From assembly GCF_046292685.1 (NCBI RefSeq), contig NZ_JBKBQM010000027.1, forward strand, positions 1 to 42,346: DNA of 42,346 bases, given 5' to 3'. This DNA comes from Wagnerdoeblera sp046292685. Lineage in GTDB: Bacteria; Pseudomonadota; Alphaproteobacteria; Rhodobacterales; Rhodobacteraceae. This document shows positions 14,877 through 22,991 of this stretch, piece by piece (position 1 is the first letter of the stretch; every line of letters begins with the position of its first letter). A program made the translations under genes and the position numbers. Under the pieces are notes generated by a model. It was not told the origin of the DNA. It saw only the letters and a list, made by a program, of their open reading frames with translations, and ran no database searches.

Positions 14877-15347
14877 TCAGCCCTGTTTCAGCAGGCGCGC
14901 CTTCTGGCGGTTCCAGTCGCGCTTTGCCTCGGTTTCGCGCTTGTCGGCCACCTTCTTGCCCTTGGCCACGCCCAGGGCGAGCTTGACCCGACCCTTGTCG
15001 TTGAAATACATCCGCAGCGGCACGATGGTCATGCCTTCGCGCCCGACCGCCTGCCACAGCCGCGCCAGCTCGCGCTTCGACACCAGCAGCTTGCGGCGGC
15101 GGCGTTCCTCGTGCCCGAAGACACCGGCCTGTTGCAGCGCGGGGATGTAGCCGTTGATGAGCCACAATTCGCCGCCTTCGACCGAGGCGTAGCTTTCGGC
15201 GATGTTCGACTGGCCGTTGCGCAGGGCCTTCACCTCGGACCCGGTCAGCACGATGCCGGCCTCCAGCTCGCTTTCGATGAAATAGTCGAAGCGCGCGCGG
15301 CGGTTTTCGGCGATGAGCTTGCTGTTGGGGTCGTGCTGCTTTTTCAT
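14877..15347 (-). CDS. smpB: SsrA (tmRNA)-binding protein
   Basis: A 156-residue SmpB. The OB-fold segments IAENRRARFDYFIE, AGIVLTGSEVKALRNGQ, SYASVEGGELWLING and the C-terminal tail rich in Lys/Arg (KGKKVADKRETEAKRDWNRQ) are diagnostic. It delivers tmRNA to stalled ribosomes and its tail occupies the empty mRNA channel. AAGAGGATC lies before the ATG at 15347. No tmRNA gene was seen in the window. A baeRF-type protein that may also touch ribosomes is 16.5 kb away. Confidence 0.97.
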   Translation of the reverse strand: MKKQHDPNSKLIAENRRARFDYFIESELEAGIVLTGSEVKALRNGQSNIAESYASVEGGELWLINGYIPALQQAGVFGHEERRRRKLLVSKRELARLWQAVGREGMTIVPLRMYFNDKGRVKLALGVAKGKKVADKRETEAKRDWNRQKARLLKQG

Positions 15348-15394
15348 GATCCTCTTGGAATAGGCGAGGGGTGCGCCTTAGTCCATAGGTTGGC

Positions 15395-16972
15395 TCAGCC
15401 CGGGTTGGCCGGGGCCCAGTCGCCGCGTTTGATCAGATCGCGCACGCCGCCGCGATAGGGCTGGTCGGCGAGGGCGGGGTCGGCCGCGCGCAGGAACATC
15501 TCATTGAGCGTGCCGGCAAAGCGGAAATCGATCGGAAAGCGCAAGGTCATCTCGATCAGGCTGCGGTCCGAGAACGGGCAGATGTAGAAATTCCGCTCAT
15601 ACCCGTAGTATTTCGCGCTGGAGACATGCAGGAACAGTTCCAGAAAGATGAAGTCGTAAATGACCGGCTGCGCATTGGCGGGAAGTGCCAGTTTCCAGCG
15701 GTGATAGTCCTCGGCCCATTTTTCGACCAGATCTCGCCCCGGTTCAGGGTTGAGAAACAGCGACGAGATTTCCTCGCGCAGCGTAACGCCTACCTTAGTG
15801 TTCCGCCCGGCGAAGCTGCCCCACCAGACGCCGCGCATCAGGTCCATCACATTGCCGCGCAGGTGCAGGTGCCCCGGCGGGGTGGCGGCGGTCATCCCCA
15901 GCAGGTGTTCGTTTGGCGGTTTCGCCACTGACGAGGTGCGCAGCCAGAAGAGCCGGGTAAAGCGGCGTTTGTCGAAAGGCGATTGCGGTGCGTATGGCGC
16001 GGTTTCCGAAGCGGTGTAGCGGTGGAACGGGCGGCCGAGCAGATGGCTGACGACCCATTCGCCGGTGGTTGCGTCCAGCTTGGCATAGTTGGTGTGCTCG
16101 AAGGCGAACAATTCCGCCACTTCGTCCAGCCGGTCGGTCAGGCAGGCCAGAAGCTTGCGCGAATCGGTCCCGCCCGAGACCGGCAGGATCGACGGGCGCG
16201 CGGTGATCAGCGCGCCGAGGATCGCTTTCAGCCGTGCCACCATCCGCGCCACCAGCGCGTCATATTCCTCAGGTTCGGCAGGCGGGAAGCTGTCGGGCAG
16301 CGGCCAGATCCGCGCAGGCGCGAACGTGTCGAGGTCCAGCCGGTGGTTCGGCAGGCAGAATTTCACCTCGGCATCCTGAGTATGGCCCAGGATGAAGTTC
16401 GGCTCGGTATCGCCTTTCGCGGTCGCTTGCGCGATGGCCTTGCTGTCAAAGCGCGGGTTCGGCTGCAAGGGCCGGTTCAGCGCCAGCATGACCGACGAGG
16501 CGACCCGCCGGCTTTGCGGATGATAGACGACGGTCAGATGCGCGACCGGGTCGTGATAGACGTGGCGGCCCGCCGGGCAATCCAGCACCACGGCATAGCG
16601 CCCGGCGGTGTAGGCGACGAAATGCTCGAACCGGGGCAGGAAATCCGGCGCGTCCAGATCGAAGGCGGCAAAGCTGGCGGCGCTGATGATCTGGCCGTCC
16701 GGGTCCACGCCGATGCCGAGGAACGCGCCGAACATCCGGCCTTGGGCATCGCGCATCTCGGTCAACTCGACCGCGCGGCCATGATGCAGCACCCAGGCGT
16801 TCATCGGCAGCGCGCGCAATCCCGGCACCGGTGCGGATGGGGCCTGATCGATCAGGAACTGGGTCGCCAGCGCTTCGGCAGGGTCGAACCCCTGTTGGCG
16901 GCAAACCACCAGCGCAGGGCAGCCCGAAGGGTCGGACGTCAGGATTTCGTCGGCGGGAACGGTCTGGTCCAT
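15395..16972 (-). CDS. Orphan asparagine-synthetase-like protein
   Basis: A 525-residue protein. Residues about 60-170 resemble a degenerate class-II glutamine amidotransferase fold (GRYAVVLDCPAGRHVYHDPV). There is no N-terminal catalytic cysteine (it begins MDQTV, not MCG), so glutaminase activity is not expected. Residues about 240-500 form the synthetase domain, with the ATP-pyrophosphatase P-loop PVSGGTDSR (264-272). Such proteins activate a carboxylate as an acyl-AMP and pass it to an amine. The acceptor and product are unknown. No lasso precursor, capsule gene or other partner lies nearby. It starts at 16972 behind a weak ribosome site and an AT-richer leader. Confidence in the fold is high, in function low. 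Confidence 0.7.
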   Translation of the reverse strand: MDQTVPADEILTSDPSGCPALVVCRQQGFDPAEALATQFLIDQAPSAPVPGLRALPMNAWVLHHGRAVELTEMRDAQGRMFGAFLGIGVDPDGQIISAASFAAFDLDAPDFLPRFEHFVAYTAGRYAVVLDCPAGRHVYHDPVAHLTVVYHPQSRRVASSVMLALNRPLQPNPRFDSKAIAQATAKGDTEPNFILGHTQDAEVKFCLPNHRLDLDTFAPARIWPLPDSFPPAEPEEYDALVARMVARLKAILGALITARPSILPVSGGTDSRKLLACLTDRLDEVAELFAFEHTNYAKLDATTGEWVVSHLLGRPFHRYTASETAPYAPQSPFDKRRFTRLFWLRTSSVAKPPNEHLLGMTAATPPGHLHLRGNVMDLMRGVWWGSFAGRNTKVGVTLREEISSLFLNPEPGRDLVEKWAEDYHRWKLALPANAQPVIYDFIFLELFLHVSSAKYYGYERNFYICPFSDRSLIEMTLRFPIDFRFAGTLNEMFLRAADPALADQPYRGGVRDLIKRGDWAPANPG

Positions 16973-17011
16973 CGGCTGCTCATTGTTTCTTGTTTCAATG
17001 GTCTTTTGTCG

Positions 17012-17040
17012 TTTCTAGCGCGCGGCGCGCCTTGCCGCAA
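17012..17040 (-). promoter_or_regulatory. Candidate promoter for the asparagine-synthetase-like gene
   Basis: On the minus strand TTGCGG (17040-17035) and TAGAAA (17017-17012) are 17 bases apart. They would give a leader of about 33 bases. The region 16973-17110 is visibly richer in A and T than its surroundings and separates two divergent genes. Confidence 0.4.
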
Positions 17041-17110
17041 CAATCGCGCGAATCGCTTTGCCTTGAAACACAGACAGGATGGTGAAAGACTTCGGCAAAA
17101 AAGGGGCACC

Positions 17111-18289
17111 ATGGCGGTAGTTGCGGATCTTGACGCGCTGGTGGCCGAAGGTGTGCTGACGCCGGCGCAAGCGGCCGTCCTGCGCGCGCGGTCGCGCAGG
17201 GCGATGATCGCGCTCGTGGTCAATGCCTTGCTGGCGGGCGGTGTGCTGGCGGCGGCGGGCGGGTTTGTCGTTCTGCTTGCGCATCCCCTGGCGGTGGCAA
17301 TGGGCGGCGCGGCCTTTCTGGCGGGGGGTATTGCCGTTCTGGCCAAGGCCGGGGCGCTGTGGCGGATGTTCGGCCATGCCGCCGCGCTGATCGGGGCGGG
17401 AATGCTGATCGGCGGCGGCGTGGTCGAAGCGGTGGACAAGCTGGGCGAGGGGGCAGCAAGCCTGCTGTTCCTGATGGTCGGAACGGTGCTGGCGCTGATC
17501 GCCGGGGCGGCGTTCCGGCGCAGGGCGGCAGGTTTGCGCTTTGTCACCGGGTTCTTGCTGCTGGCCGGGGTCGCCTTGCATCTGGGCGGGGCTTATGGGC
17601 TGGCGTTTGCCCATGGGGTGGGGGGCCTTCCCCGCATGGCCTTGCATCTTTACGCCTTCGCGCTGGTGGCCGGGGCCGGGTGGCTGCTTGATGTGCGGTT
17701 GGTGACGGCGCTGGCCATCGTGCCCTTTGCGCAGATGCTCGACACCTCCACCGCCTATTTTCACGCGGCCTATGTGTTCTATGCGCCGGAACCGACCTTG
17801 AGCATCCTGCAGATGGGGACAACGGTCGCGGTCTGCCTGTGGCTGATGCGCCGGCTGGCCCCGCGCGAGGCGCGCCACGCCGGGATCGTGGCGATCCTGG
17901 CCTTTGTGGTGGCCAACCTGTGTTTCCTGGTCGGCTCGCTTTGGGGCGACACAGTGGGCGACAGCTTCGTTCAGGCCGCGCTGGAGGCGGGCGGGACCGA
18001 TCCCGATGCCCTCTGGCTGCAGCTGGAGACCTACCGCGACCGTGCCTTGCACATTCCGGCCGGCATTTTCGCGCTGATCTGGGCGGCGGCGCTGGCGGCC
18101 GTTGCCATCCGCGCGGCACAGACCCACCAGCGCGGGCTGTTCAATGCCGCGATGACCTTTGCCGCGATCCACGCCTATACGCAGCTGTTCGAGACCTTCG
18201 GCGACCATCCGCAGGTCTGGGCACTGGGCGGTCTGGCGGCGATACCGCTGGCCTGGGGGATGCGGCAGCTGAACCGTCGGTTCGACTGA
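17111..18289 (+). CDS. DUF2157-type multi-spanning membrane protein
   Basis: A 392-residue protein. A short soluble N-terminus (DLDALVAEGVLTPAQAAVLRA) resembles the helical head of DUF2157 proteins. It is followed by about ten hydrophobic segments, many rich in Ala, Gly and Leu. No catalytic motif is visible and the function is unknown. The ATG follows AAAAAAGGGGC. The gene converges with the lytic transglycosylase; the stops are three bases apart, with no room for a separate terminator. Confidence 0.65.
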   Translation: MAVVADLDALVAEGVLTPAQAAVLRARSRRAMIALVVNALLAGGVLAAAGGFVVLLAHPLAVAMGGAAFLAGGIAVLAKAGALWRMFGHAAALIGAGMLIGGGVVEAVDKLGEGAASLLFLMVGTVLALIAGAAFRRRAAGLRFVTGFLLLAGVALHLGGAYGLAFAHGVGGLPRMALHLYAFALVAGAGWLLDVRLVTALAIVPFAQMLDTSTAYFHAAYVFYAPEPTLSILQMGTTVAVCLWLMRRLAPREARHAGIVAILAFVVANLCFLVGSLWGDTVGDSFVQAALEAGGTDPDALWLQLETYRDRALHIPAGIFALIWAAALAAVAIRAAQTHQRGLFNAAMTFAAIHAYTQLFETFGDHPQVWALGGLAAIPLAWGMRQLNRRFD

Positions 18290-18292
18290 GCC

Positions 18293-20239
18293 TCAGCGCG
18301 GCGTGCCGCGCAGCAGCGACGAAATCGACACCGGCTGCCCCGGCGCCTGCCGCGCGGCATAGATCGCCACCCCTTCGGCGACGCGCATGATGTAGGTGCG
18401 AGTTTCGGTAAAGGGCACCATCTCGACCCAGTCCACCACATCCACCGACGGCTGGCGCGGGTCGCCCAGCTGGGTCATCCACGCCCGCGGGCGGCCCGGG
18501 CCGGCGTTGTAGCCGGCGGCGCGCAAGGCCAGCGAGGGGCCGAATTCCTCGGCCAGATGGGCCAGATAGGCGGCCCCCAGCCGGGCGTTGTAGGCCGGGT
18601 CGGTGGTCAGCGCCGAAGGCAGGTGCGGCAGGCCCAGCTTGCCGGCCATCAGCCTGGCGGTGCCCGGCATCAGCTGCATCAGCCCCAGCGCCCCGGCGGG
18701 CGAAACCGCCTCGGGCAGGAATTCGCTTTCGCGCCGCGCAATGGCCAGCGCAAGCGGGCGTTCCACCGCCAGATCGGCGGGCAGCACCTCGGGTTCGGGG
18801 AAGTAGATGCCGGGCAGGATGATGCCACGCCCGGCCGCCTGCTTGCCGATCAGCACCGCAAGGTGCGCATCGCCCTTGGCCAGGGCAAAGGCGCCCATGG
18901 CCGCCAGTTCCTCGGGCCCCTTGCCGCCAGCCAGATGCAGCAGGAACCGCCGCGCCAGCGCACGGTCGCCGGCGCGATACAGCAGCAGGGCGGCCTCGGT
19001 CACCGTGGAGTTGAGAAACGCGCCCTTGCGCCAGTCGGGCAGCGCGGGCGGCACGGCCAGCGCCGGGTCCAGCGGCAGGCCCAGGGCTTCGGCCGCGAGC
19101 AGGCCGTAATAGGCGGTCTGGTGTTCGGCGGCGCGGGTCAGGGCGGCGCGGGCCTCGGGTTCGCGTCCAAGCGCCTGCAAGGCGCGGGCCTGCCAGTATT
19201 CGGCGCGCGATACCGAAATCGGTGTGCCCACCATGCCGCGCAGCGTCTGGAAGTGGCGCAAGGCGGTGGCCGCATCCTTGTTGAACCGCAGCGCGGCAAA
19301 GCCGGCCAGGAATTCGAGGTCGGCCGCATCGCTGCCGCCGGTCAGGCGGTGGCTGGACGCCAGTTCGTAGGCCAGCCGCCCCTTGCCGTCGCGCAAGGCG
19401 GCGCGTGCAAGGCTGGCGCGCCGGTCGGCCCAGGCCTCGGGCCGGCCCAGCGCCTCGGCCGAGGTCGAGCGTTCGCGCAGGATCTCGATTGCAGCATCGG
19501 AACGGCCCTTGCGGGCGCGCCAGTCGAAACGGGCATGGGCAAGGCCGGGGTCGTTCGCCCGCGCGGCGGGCACCGCGGCAACCAGGCGGTCCACCCCGTC
19601 GCGGTCCTCGCGCAAGGCCAGGCGCGCCTCGGCCAGGCTGCGCCAGTCGGGCGAAACCAGCGCCAACATGCGCCGCGCCTCGGCCCGACGGTCTTGCCAC
19701 AGCAGGTTGTCCAGCCGCGCGGCGTGTTGCGCCGGGCCCAGGGCATTGCCGGCCTCGGCGAGCACCAGCGCCTGCCCGGCCTCGTCCAGCGTCAGCGCCG
19801 GCCAGACCCGCGCCAGCATCGCCGCGGCATCGCCCGCCCGGCCCGAGGCGCGCAAGGCCCGCACCAGCGCCACGGTGCCTTCGGCCGAAACCGGGTCGGC
19901 ATCGCCGAACCAGCGCAGCACCCGCGCCGGGGTGGTGGACCGCGCCACGGCGGTTTCGCCCTTGGCGCGCAGTTGCGGCAGGCCGGGCCAGTCGGGCCGG
20001 CGGGCCAGAAAGCCTTCGTAATCGGTCAGCGTGCCTTCGCCGGCGCGCAGGCGCTGCCATTCCACCAGATCGGCTGCCACCGGCCCCAGCGGCGCCACGG
20101 CTGCGGCGGCGCCGGCCCAGTCGCCCTGGCCCACGCGGTCGAAGGCGGTGCGCAACGGGTCGGTCTGCGCCGCGGCGGGGGCGGCGGTCAGCCCGGCAAG
20201 GGCAAGGGCAAGGGCAAGGCGGATCAGAGGGCGCATCAT
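18293..20239 (-). CDS. Soluble lytic murein transglycosylase
   Basis: A 648-residue periplasmic enzyme. A signal peptide (about 1-24, ending APAAAQT) leads to a long alpha-helical region of Ala/Arg-rich repeats (about 30-470), as in the SLT70 superhelix. The C-terminal SLT domain has the catalytic Glu504 (RRESEF), GALGLMQLMPGTA (about 515-527) and AAGYNAGPGR (about 574-583). It cleaves the MurNAc-GlcNAc bond with 1,6-anhydro ring formation. The ATG at 20239 follows AAGAGGCGG. It is divergent from dapA, an arrangement common in related genomes. Confidence 0.93.
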   Translation of the reverse strand: MMRPLIRLALALALAGLTAAPAAAQTDPLRTAFDRVGQGDWAGAAAAVAPLGPVAADLVEWQRLRAGEGTLTDYEGFLARRPDWPGLPQLRAKGETAVARSTTPARVLRWFGDADPVSAEGTVALVRALRASGRAGDAAAMLARVWPALTLDEAGQALVLAEAGNALGPAQHAARLDNLLWQDRRAEARRMLALVSPDWRSLAEARLALREDRDGVDRLVAAVPAARANDPGLAHARFDWRARKGRSDAAIEILRERSTSAEALGRPEAWADRRASLARAALRDGKGRLAYELASSHRLTGGSDAADLEFLAGFAALRFNKDAATALRHFQTLRGMVGTPISVSRAEYWQARALQALGREPEARAALTRAAEHQTAYYGLLAAEALGLPLDPALAVPPALPDWRKGAFLNSTVTEAALLLYRAGDRALARRFLLHLAGGKGPEELAAMGAFALAKGDAHLAVLIGKQAAGRGIILPGIYFPEPEVLPADLAVERPLALAIARRESEFLPEAVSPAGALGLMQLMPGTARLMAGKLGLPHLPSALTTDPAYNARLGAAYLAHLAEEFGPSLALRAAGYNAGPGRPRAWMTQLGDPRQPSVDVVDWVEMVPFTETRTYIMRVAEGVAIYAARQAPGQPVSISSLLRGTPR

Positions 20240-20299
20240 CCGCCTCTTTTGCCTTGGCCGGGCGGGCAAGGGCAACACACAAACCCGCCAACCGCCCGC

Positions 20300-20328
20300 T
20301 TGGCAACCGCCCGCCGCAGGGCTAGGAA
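20300..20328 (+). promoter_or_regulatory. Weak candidate dapA promoter
   Basis: TTGGCA (20300-20305) and TAGGAA (20323-20328) are 17 bases apart, about 55 bases before the dapA ATG. The -10 match is poor. Confidence 0.3.
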
Positions 20329-20383
20329 GGGCGCGTTTGCAACCCGGGCGACTCGACGCCCGCCCCACAGGGAACCGCGTGCC

Positions 20384-21259
20384 ATGATCAAGGGCTCGAT
20401 GCCAGCACTGGTAACTCCGTTCAAGAACGGCGAGCTGGATCTGGACACGCTGAAACATCTGGTGGAATGGCATATCGAGCAAGGCTCGACCGGGCTGGTG
20501 CCGGTGGGCACCACCGGCGAAAGCCCGACGCTGAGCCACGAGGAACACGAAACCGTCATCGAAACCGTGGTGCAGGCCGCGCGCGGCCGGGTGCCGGTGA
20601 TTGCAGGCGCCGGGTCGAACAACACGACCGAAGGTATCCGGCTGATCCGGTTTGCCGAAAAGGCCGGGGCCGATGCGGCGCTGGTGGTGACGCCCTATTA
20701 CAACAAGCCGACGCAGGCCGGGCTGATCGCGCATTTCACCGCGATGCACGATGCCTGCAATCTGCCGATCATCATCTACAACATCCCGCCGCGCTCGGTC
20801 ATCGACATGACTCCGGCGACGATGGGCGAACTGGCCAGGCTGCCGCGGATCATCGGGGTGAAGGATGCCACCGGCAAGCTGGAGCGCGTCAGCCAGCAGC
20901 GCATGACCTGCGGGCCCGATTTCATCCAGCTGTCGGGCGAGGATGCGACCGCGCTGGGCTTCAACGCGCATGGCGGGGTGGGTTGCATTTCGGTGACCGC
21001 CAACGTGGCGCCGAAGCTGTGCGCCGAATTCCAGGCGGCCACCCTGCGCGGCGACTACCGCACCGCGCTGGACTATCAGGACCGGCTGATGCCGCTGCAC
21101 GAGGCGATCTTCATCGAGCCCGGGCTGGTCGGGGCGAAATACGCGCTGTCGGTGCTGGGCCTGTGCAGCCCCGAGGTGCGGTTGCCTCTGGTGGGCCTGA
21201 CCGATGGCACCAAGGACCGCATCCGCGATGCCATGCGCCACGCCGGCCTGATCGCCTGA
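20384..21259 (+). CDS. dapA: 4-Hydroxy-tetrahydrodipicolinate synthase
   Basis: A 291-residue (beta/alpha)8 aldolase that condenses pyruvate with aspartate semialdehyde, the first committed step to lysine and meso-diaminopimelate. The Schiff-base lysine is Lys160 in GVKDATG. Tyr132 (IYNIPPRS) and the GTTGES loop (42-47) are the other active-site elements. Length is standard. The ribosome site is weak (AGGGAACC). The gene is followed by a strong intrinsic terminator and lies divergent from the lytic transglycosylase, a peptidoglycan-related neighbour. Confidence 0.96.
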   Translation: MIKGSMPALVTPFKNGELDLDTLKHLVEWHIEQGSTGLVPVGTTGESPTLSHEEHETVIETVVQAARGRVPVIAGAGSNNTTEGIRLIRFAEKAGADAALVVTPYYNKPTQAGLIAHFTAMHDACNLPIIIYNIPPRSVIDMTPATMGELARLPRIIGVKDATGKLERVSQQRMTCGPDFIQLSGEDATALGFNAHGGVGCISVTANVAPKLCAEFQAATLRGDYRTALDYQDRLMPLHEAIFIEPGLVGAKYALSVLGLCSPEVRLPLVGLTDGTKDRIRDAMRHAGLIA

Positions 21260-21284
21260 GACAAGCGCGGCAGGGAACAAGCAC

Positions 21285-21318
21285 AAGGGGCCGGATCGCG
21301 CGATCCGGCCCCTTTTCG
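21285..21318 (+). terminator. Rho-independent terminator of dapA
   Basis: A 14-base perfect inverted repeat (AAGGGGCCGGATCG / CGATCCGGCCCCTT) with a CG centre is followed by TTTTCGTTT. It lies 25 bases past the dapA stop. Because the stem is symmetric it may also slow transcription coming from the minus-strand porin gene. Confidence 0.9.
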
Positions 21319-21337
21319 TTTGCCTCTGCCGGTGGCG

Positions 21338-21946
21338 TCAGAACCGGAAGTTCAGGCCCATCCGCAGTTTCTGCGTATCGACCTTGGCGTTGCCCAGGGC
21401 TGCGACGTTGCCGAAGTTGGTATAGGTGTATTCGCCATAGGCGCTGACCGTCTGGGTGATGCGGTATTCGGTGCCGAGGCCCAGGGTATAGCCTTCCATG
21501 CTGCTGCGCGCGCCGCCGGTGGTCAGGCGGGCCTTGCTGTAGCCGGCCAGCGCATAGGGCATCCATTGCCCGGCGTCATAGCCGGCGCGGGCGAACAGGG
21601 TGGCGGTGCGGCTGATGTCGGTGGGCACGCCGCCGATGGTGCCGCTGGTCTTGCCGAAGTCGAGGTCGGACCCGAAGCCCAGCACCATCCGGTCGAACTG
21701 CCAGTCGAAGGTGCTGCGGATGCCCAGCCCCAAGCCGTCGGGGCGGCCCGCAAGGCCCGCGGCCTTGCTGCGGCCCCAGTTCAGGTTGGCGCCGACCTTG
21801 ACGCCTTGCCAGTCGCCGATGACCCGCTGCGGGGTGGGCGCCACGGCAGCCACCGGCGGTTCCACCGGGGTGGCGACAGGGCCGCCCGCCAGGGCCATCG
21901 TGGCGGTTGCGGTCAGGATCGCTGCGGACAGGCCGATCTGTTTCAT
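21338..21946 (-). CDS. Outer-membrane beta-barrel protein (OmpA/Omp25-like)
   Basis: A 202-residue protein with a signal peptide (about 1-21, ending MALAGG). A short Pro/Val-rich linker is followed by an eight-strand beta-barrel. Alternating patterns such as GVKVGANLNWG, RTATLFARAGYD, YALAGYSKARL, GLGTEYRIT and AYGEYTYTNFG are visible, and the C-terminal strand ends LRMGLNFRF with the terminal Phe that targets barrels to the BAM complex. Surface or structural functions are typical; none is proven. AAGGGGAACACC precedes the ATG. It stands alone after truA, 235 bases away. Confidence 0.88.
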   Translation of the reverse strand: MKQIGLSAAILTATATMALAGGPVATPVEPPVAAVAPTPQRVIGDWQGVKVGANLNWGRSKAAGLAGRPDGLGLGIRSTFDWQFDRMVLGFGSDLDFGKTSGTIGGVPTDISRTATLFARAGYDAGQWMPYALAGYSKARLTTGGARSSMEGYTLGLGTEYRITQTVSAYGEYTYTNFGNVAALGNAKVDTQKLRMGLNFRF

Positions 21947-22020
21947 GGTGTTCCCCTTGATCTGAGGCCTTGGCGCCCGGTGGCCGGCGCGCCCAGGGCG
22001 ATGCCGGGGGCGGGCAGGCA

Positions 22021-22038
22021 CCGGCCACTGTCGGCCGG
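22021..22038. repeat. Short dyad in the porin upstream region
   Basis: CCGGCC and GGCCGG flank a 6-base loop. It lies about 75 bases before the porin ATG on the minus strand. Whether it terminates truA read-through or regulates the porin cannot be told. Apart from this and the two dyads at 22139 and 22158 I see no other element in 21947-22181. Confidence 0.4.
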
Positions 22039-22138
22039 ACACTGGTCCGAACATGGGCAAGCGCGCGCGGCAGAGAAGATGCGCCGGCGCCGGCACGCCG
22101 GGCATCGGCAGGTTGCGGCCGCCCGGCGGGGGCGAATC

Positions 22139-22154
22139 CGGCAAGCGCTTGCCG
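22139..22154. promoter_or_regulatory. Perfect 16-bp palindrome, operator-like
   Basis: CGGCAAGCGCTTGCCG is fully self-complementary. The central AAGCGCTT with a CpG at the dyad axis resembles operators of LacI-family regulators. It lies between the truA stop and the porin start and could control the porin gene. No LacI-type regulator is encoded in the window. Confidence 0.4.
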
Positions 22155-22157
22155 ATA

Positions 22158-22175
22158 CCGGCGCCGAGGCGCCGG
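22158..22175 (-). terminator. Hairpin directly after truA
   Basis: An 8-base inverted repeat (CCGGCGCC/GGCGCCGG) with a 2-base centre lies seven bases beyond the truA stop. It has no T-run, so it is a probable but not classical terminator. Confidence 0.45.
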
Positions 22176-22181
22176 GGGCGG

Positions 22182-22985
22182 TCACGAATGCGTGCCGGAT
22201 GCCGGGGCGGCGTTCACGGCAAAGGGATCGTCGGCATAGCGCACGCCGGCCAGATACAGCCCCTGCGGCGGGCAGACCGGGCCGCAGGCGGCGCGGTCGC
22301 GCGCCTCCAGCGCCTCTTTCACCCGGTCGGGGTGCCAGGCGCCGGCGCCCACCCGCTCCAGCGTGCCCACGATGGACCGCACCTGATTGTGCAGGAAGCT
22401 GCGCGCCCGCAGCGCCAGCCGGATTTCCGTCCCGCCCGGCACGGGGTGGCGCGACAGCGCGATCTCGTCCAGCGTCTTGACCGGGCTTTTCGCCTGGCAC
22501 AGCGCGGCGCGGAAGGTGGTGAAGTCGTGCAGCCCGATCAGATGCGCGGCCGCCGCCCGCATCGCGCCAAGGTCCAGCGCGTGCGGCACCTGCCAGACCA
22601 GCCCGCGGTCATGCGTGGCTGGCGCGCGCCGGCACAGCAGGCGAAAGACATAGCGCCGTTCCAGCGCGGAAAACCGGGCGTGGAAATCGTCGGCCACCGG
22701 CGCCACCGCCAGTACCGCCACCGGGTGCGGGCGCAGATGCGCGTTGAGCGCGCCTTGCAGGCGAAACGGATCCCACGCCCGGCCGAGATCGGCGTGGGCG
22801 ACCTGCCCGGTGGCGTGAACGCCCGCATCCGTGCGCCCGGCAGCGGCAACGGTGGGGGCGGCGGGGTCCAGCCGGGCAAGGGCGGCTTCCAGCACCCCTT
22901 GCACCGAAAGCTGCCCCCCCGCCTGGCGTTGCCAGCCGGCAAAGGGGCCGCCGTCGTATTCCACCAGAAAGGCGAAGCGCGGCAT
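22182..22985 (-). CDS. truA: tRNA pseudouridine(38-40) synthase
   Basis: A 267-residue TruA. The catalytic Asp53 lies in AAGRTDAGVHATGQ, the universal family motif. VEYDGGPFAGWQRQ at the N-terminus and FLHNQVRSIVGTLERVG near residue 200 are also diagnostic. It isomerises uridines 38-40 in the anticodon arm. The start lies six bases past the stop of the upstream aminotransferase gene on the same strand, so truA is the last gene of a sseA-aminotransferase-truA run. Confidence 0.96.
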   Translation of the reverse strand: MPRFAFLVEYDGGPFAGWQRQAGGQLSVQGVLEAALARLDPAAPTVAAAGRTDAGVHATGQVAHADLGRAWDPFRLQGALNAHLRPHPVAVLAVAPVADDFHARFSALERRYVFRLLCRRAPATHDRGLVWQVPHALDLGAMRAAAAHLIGLHDFTTFRAALCQAKSPVKTLDEIALSRHPVPGGTEIRLALRARSFLHNQVRSIVGTLERVGAGAWHPDRVKEALEARDRAACGPVCPPQGLYLAGVRYADDPFAVNAAPASGTHS

Positions 22986-22991
22986 CGCCCG

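Noticed and set aside
15395..16972. Asparagine-synthetase-like protein as a lasso-peptide cyclase
   Set aside because: No precursor peptide, RiPP recognition element or leader peptidase is encoded within several kilobases.
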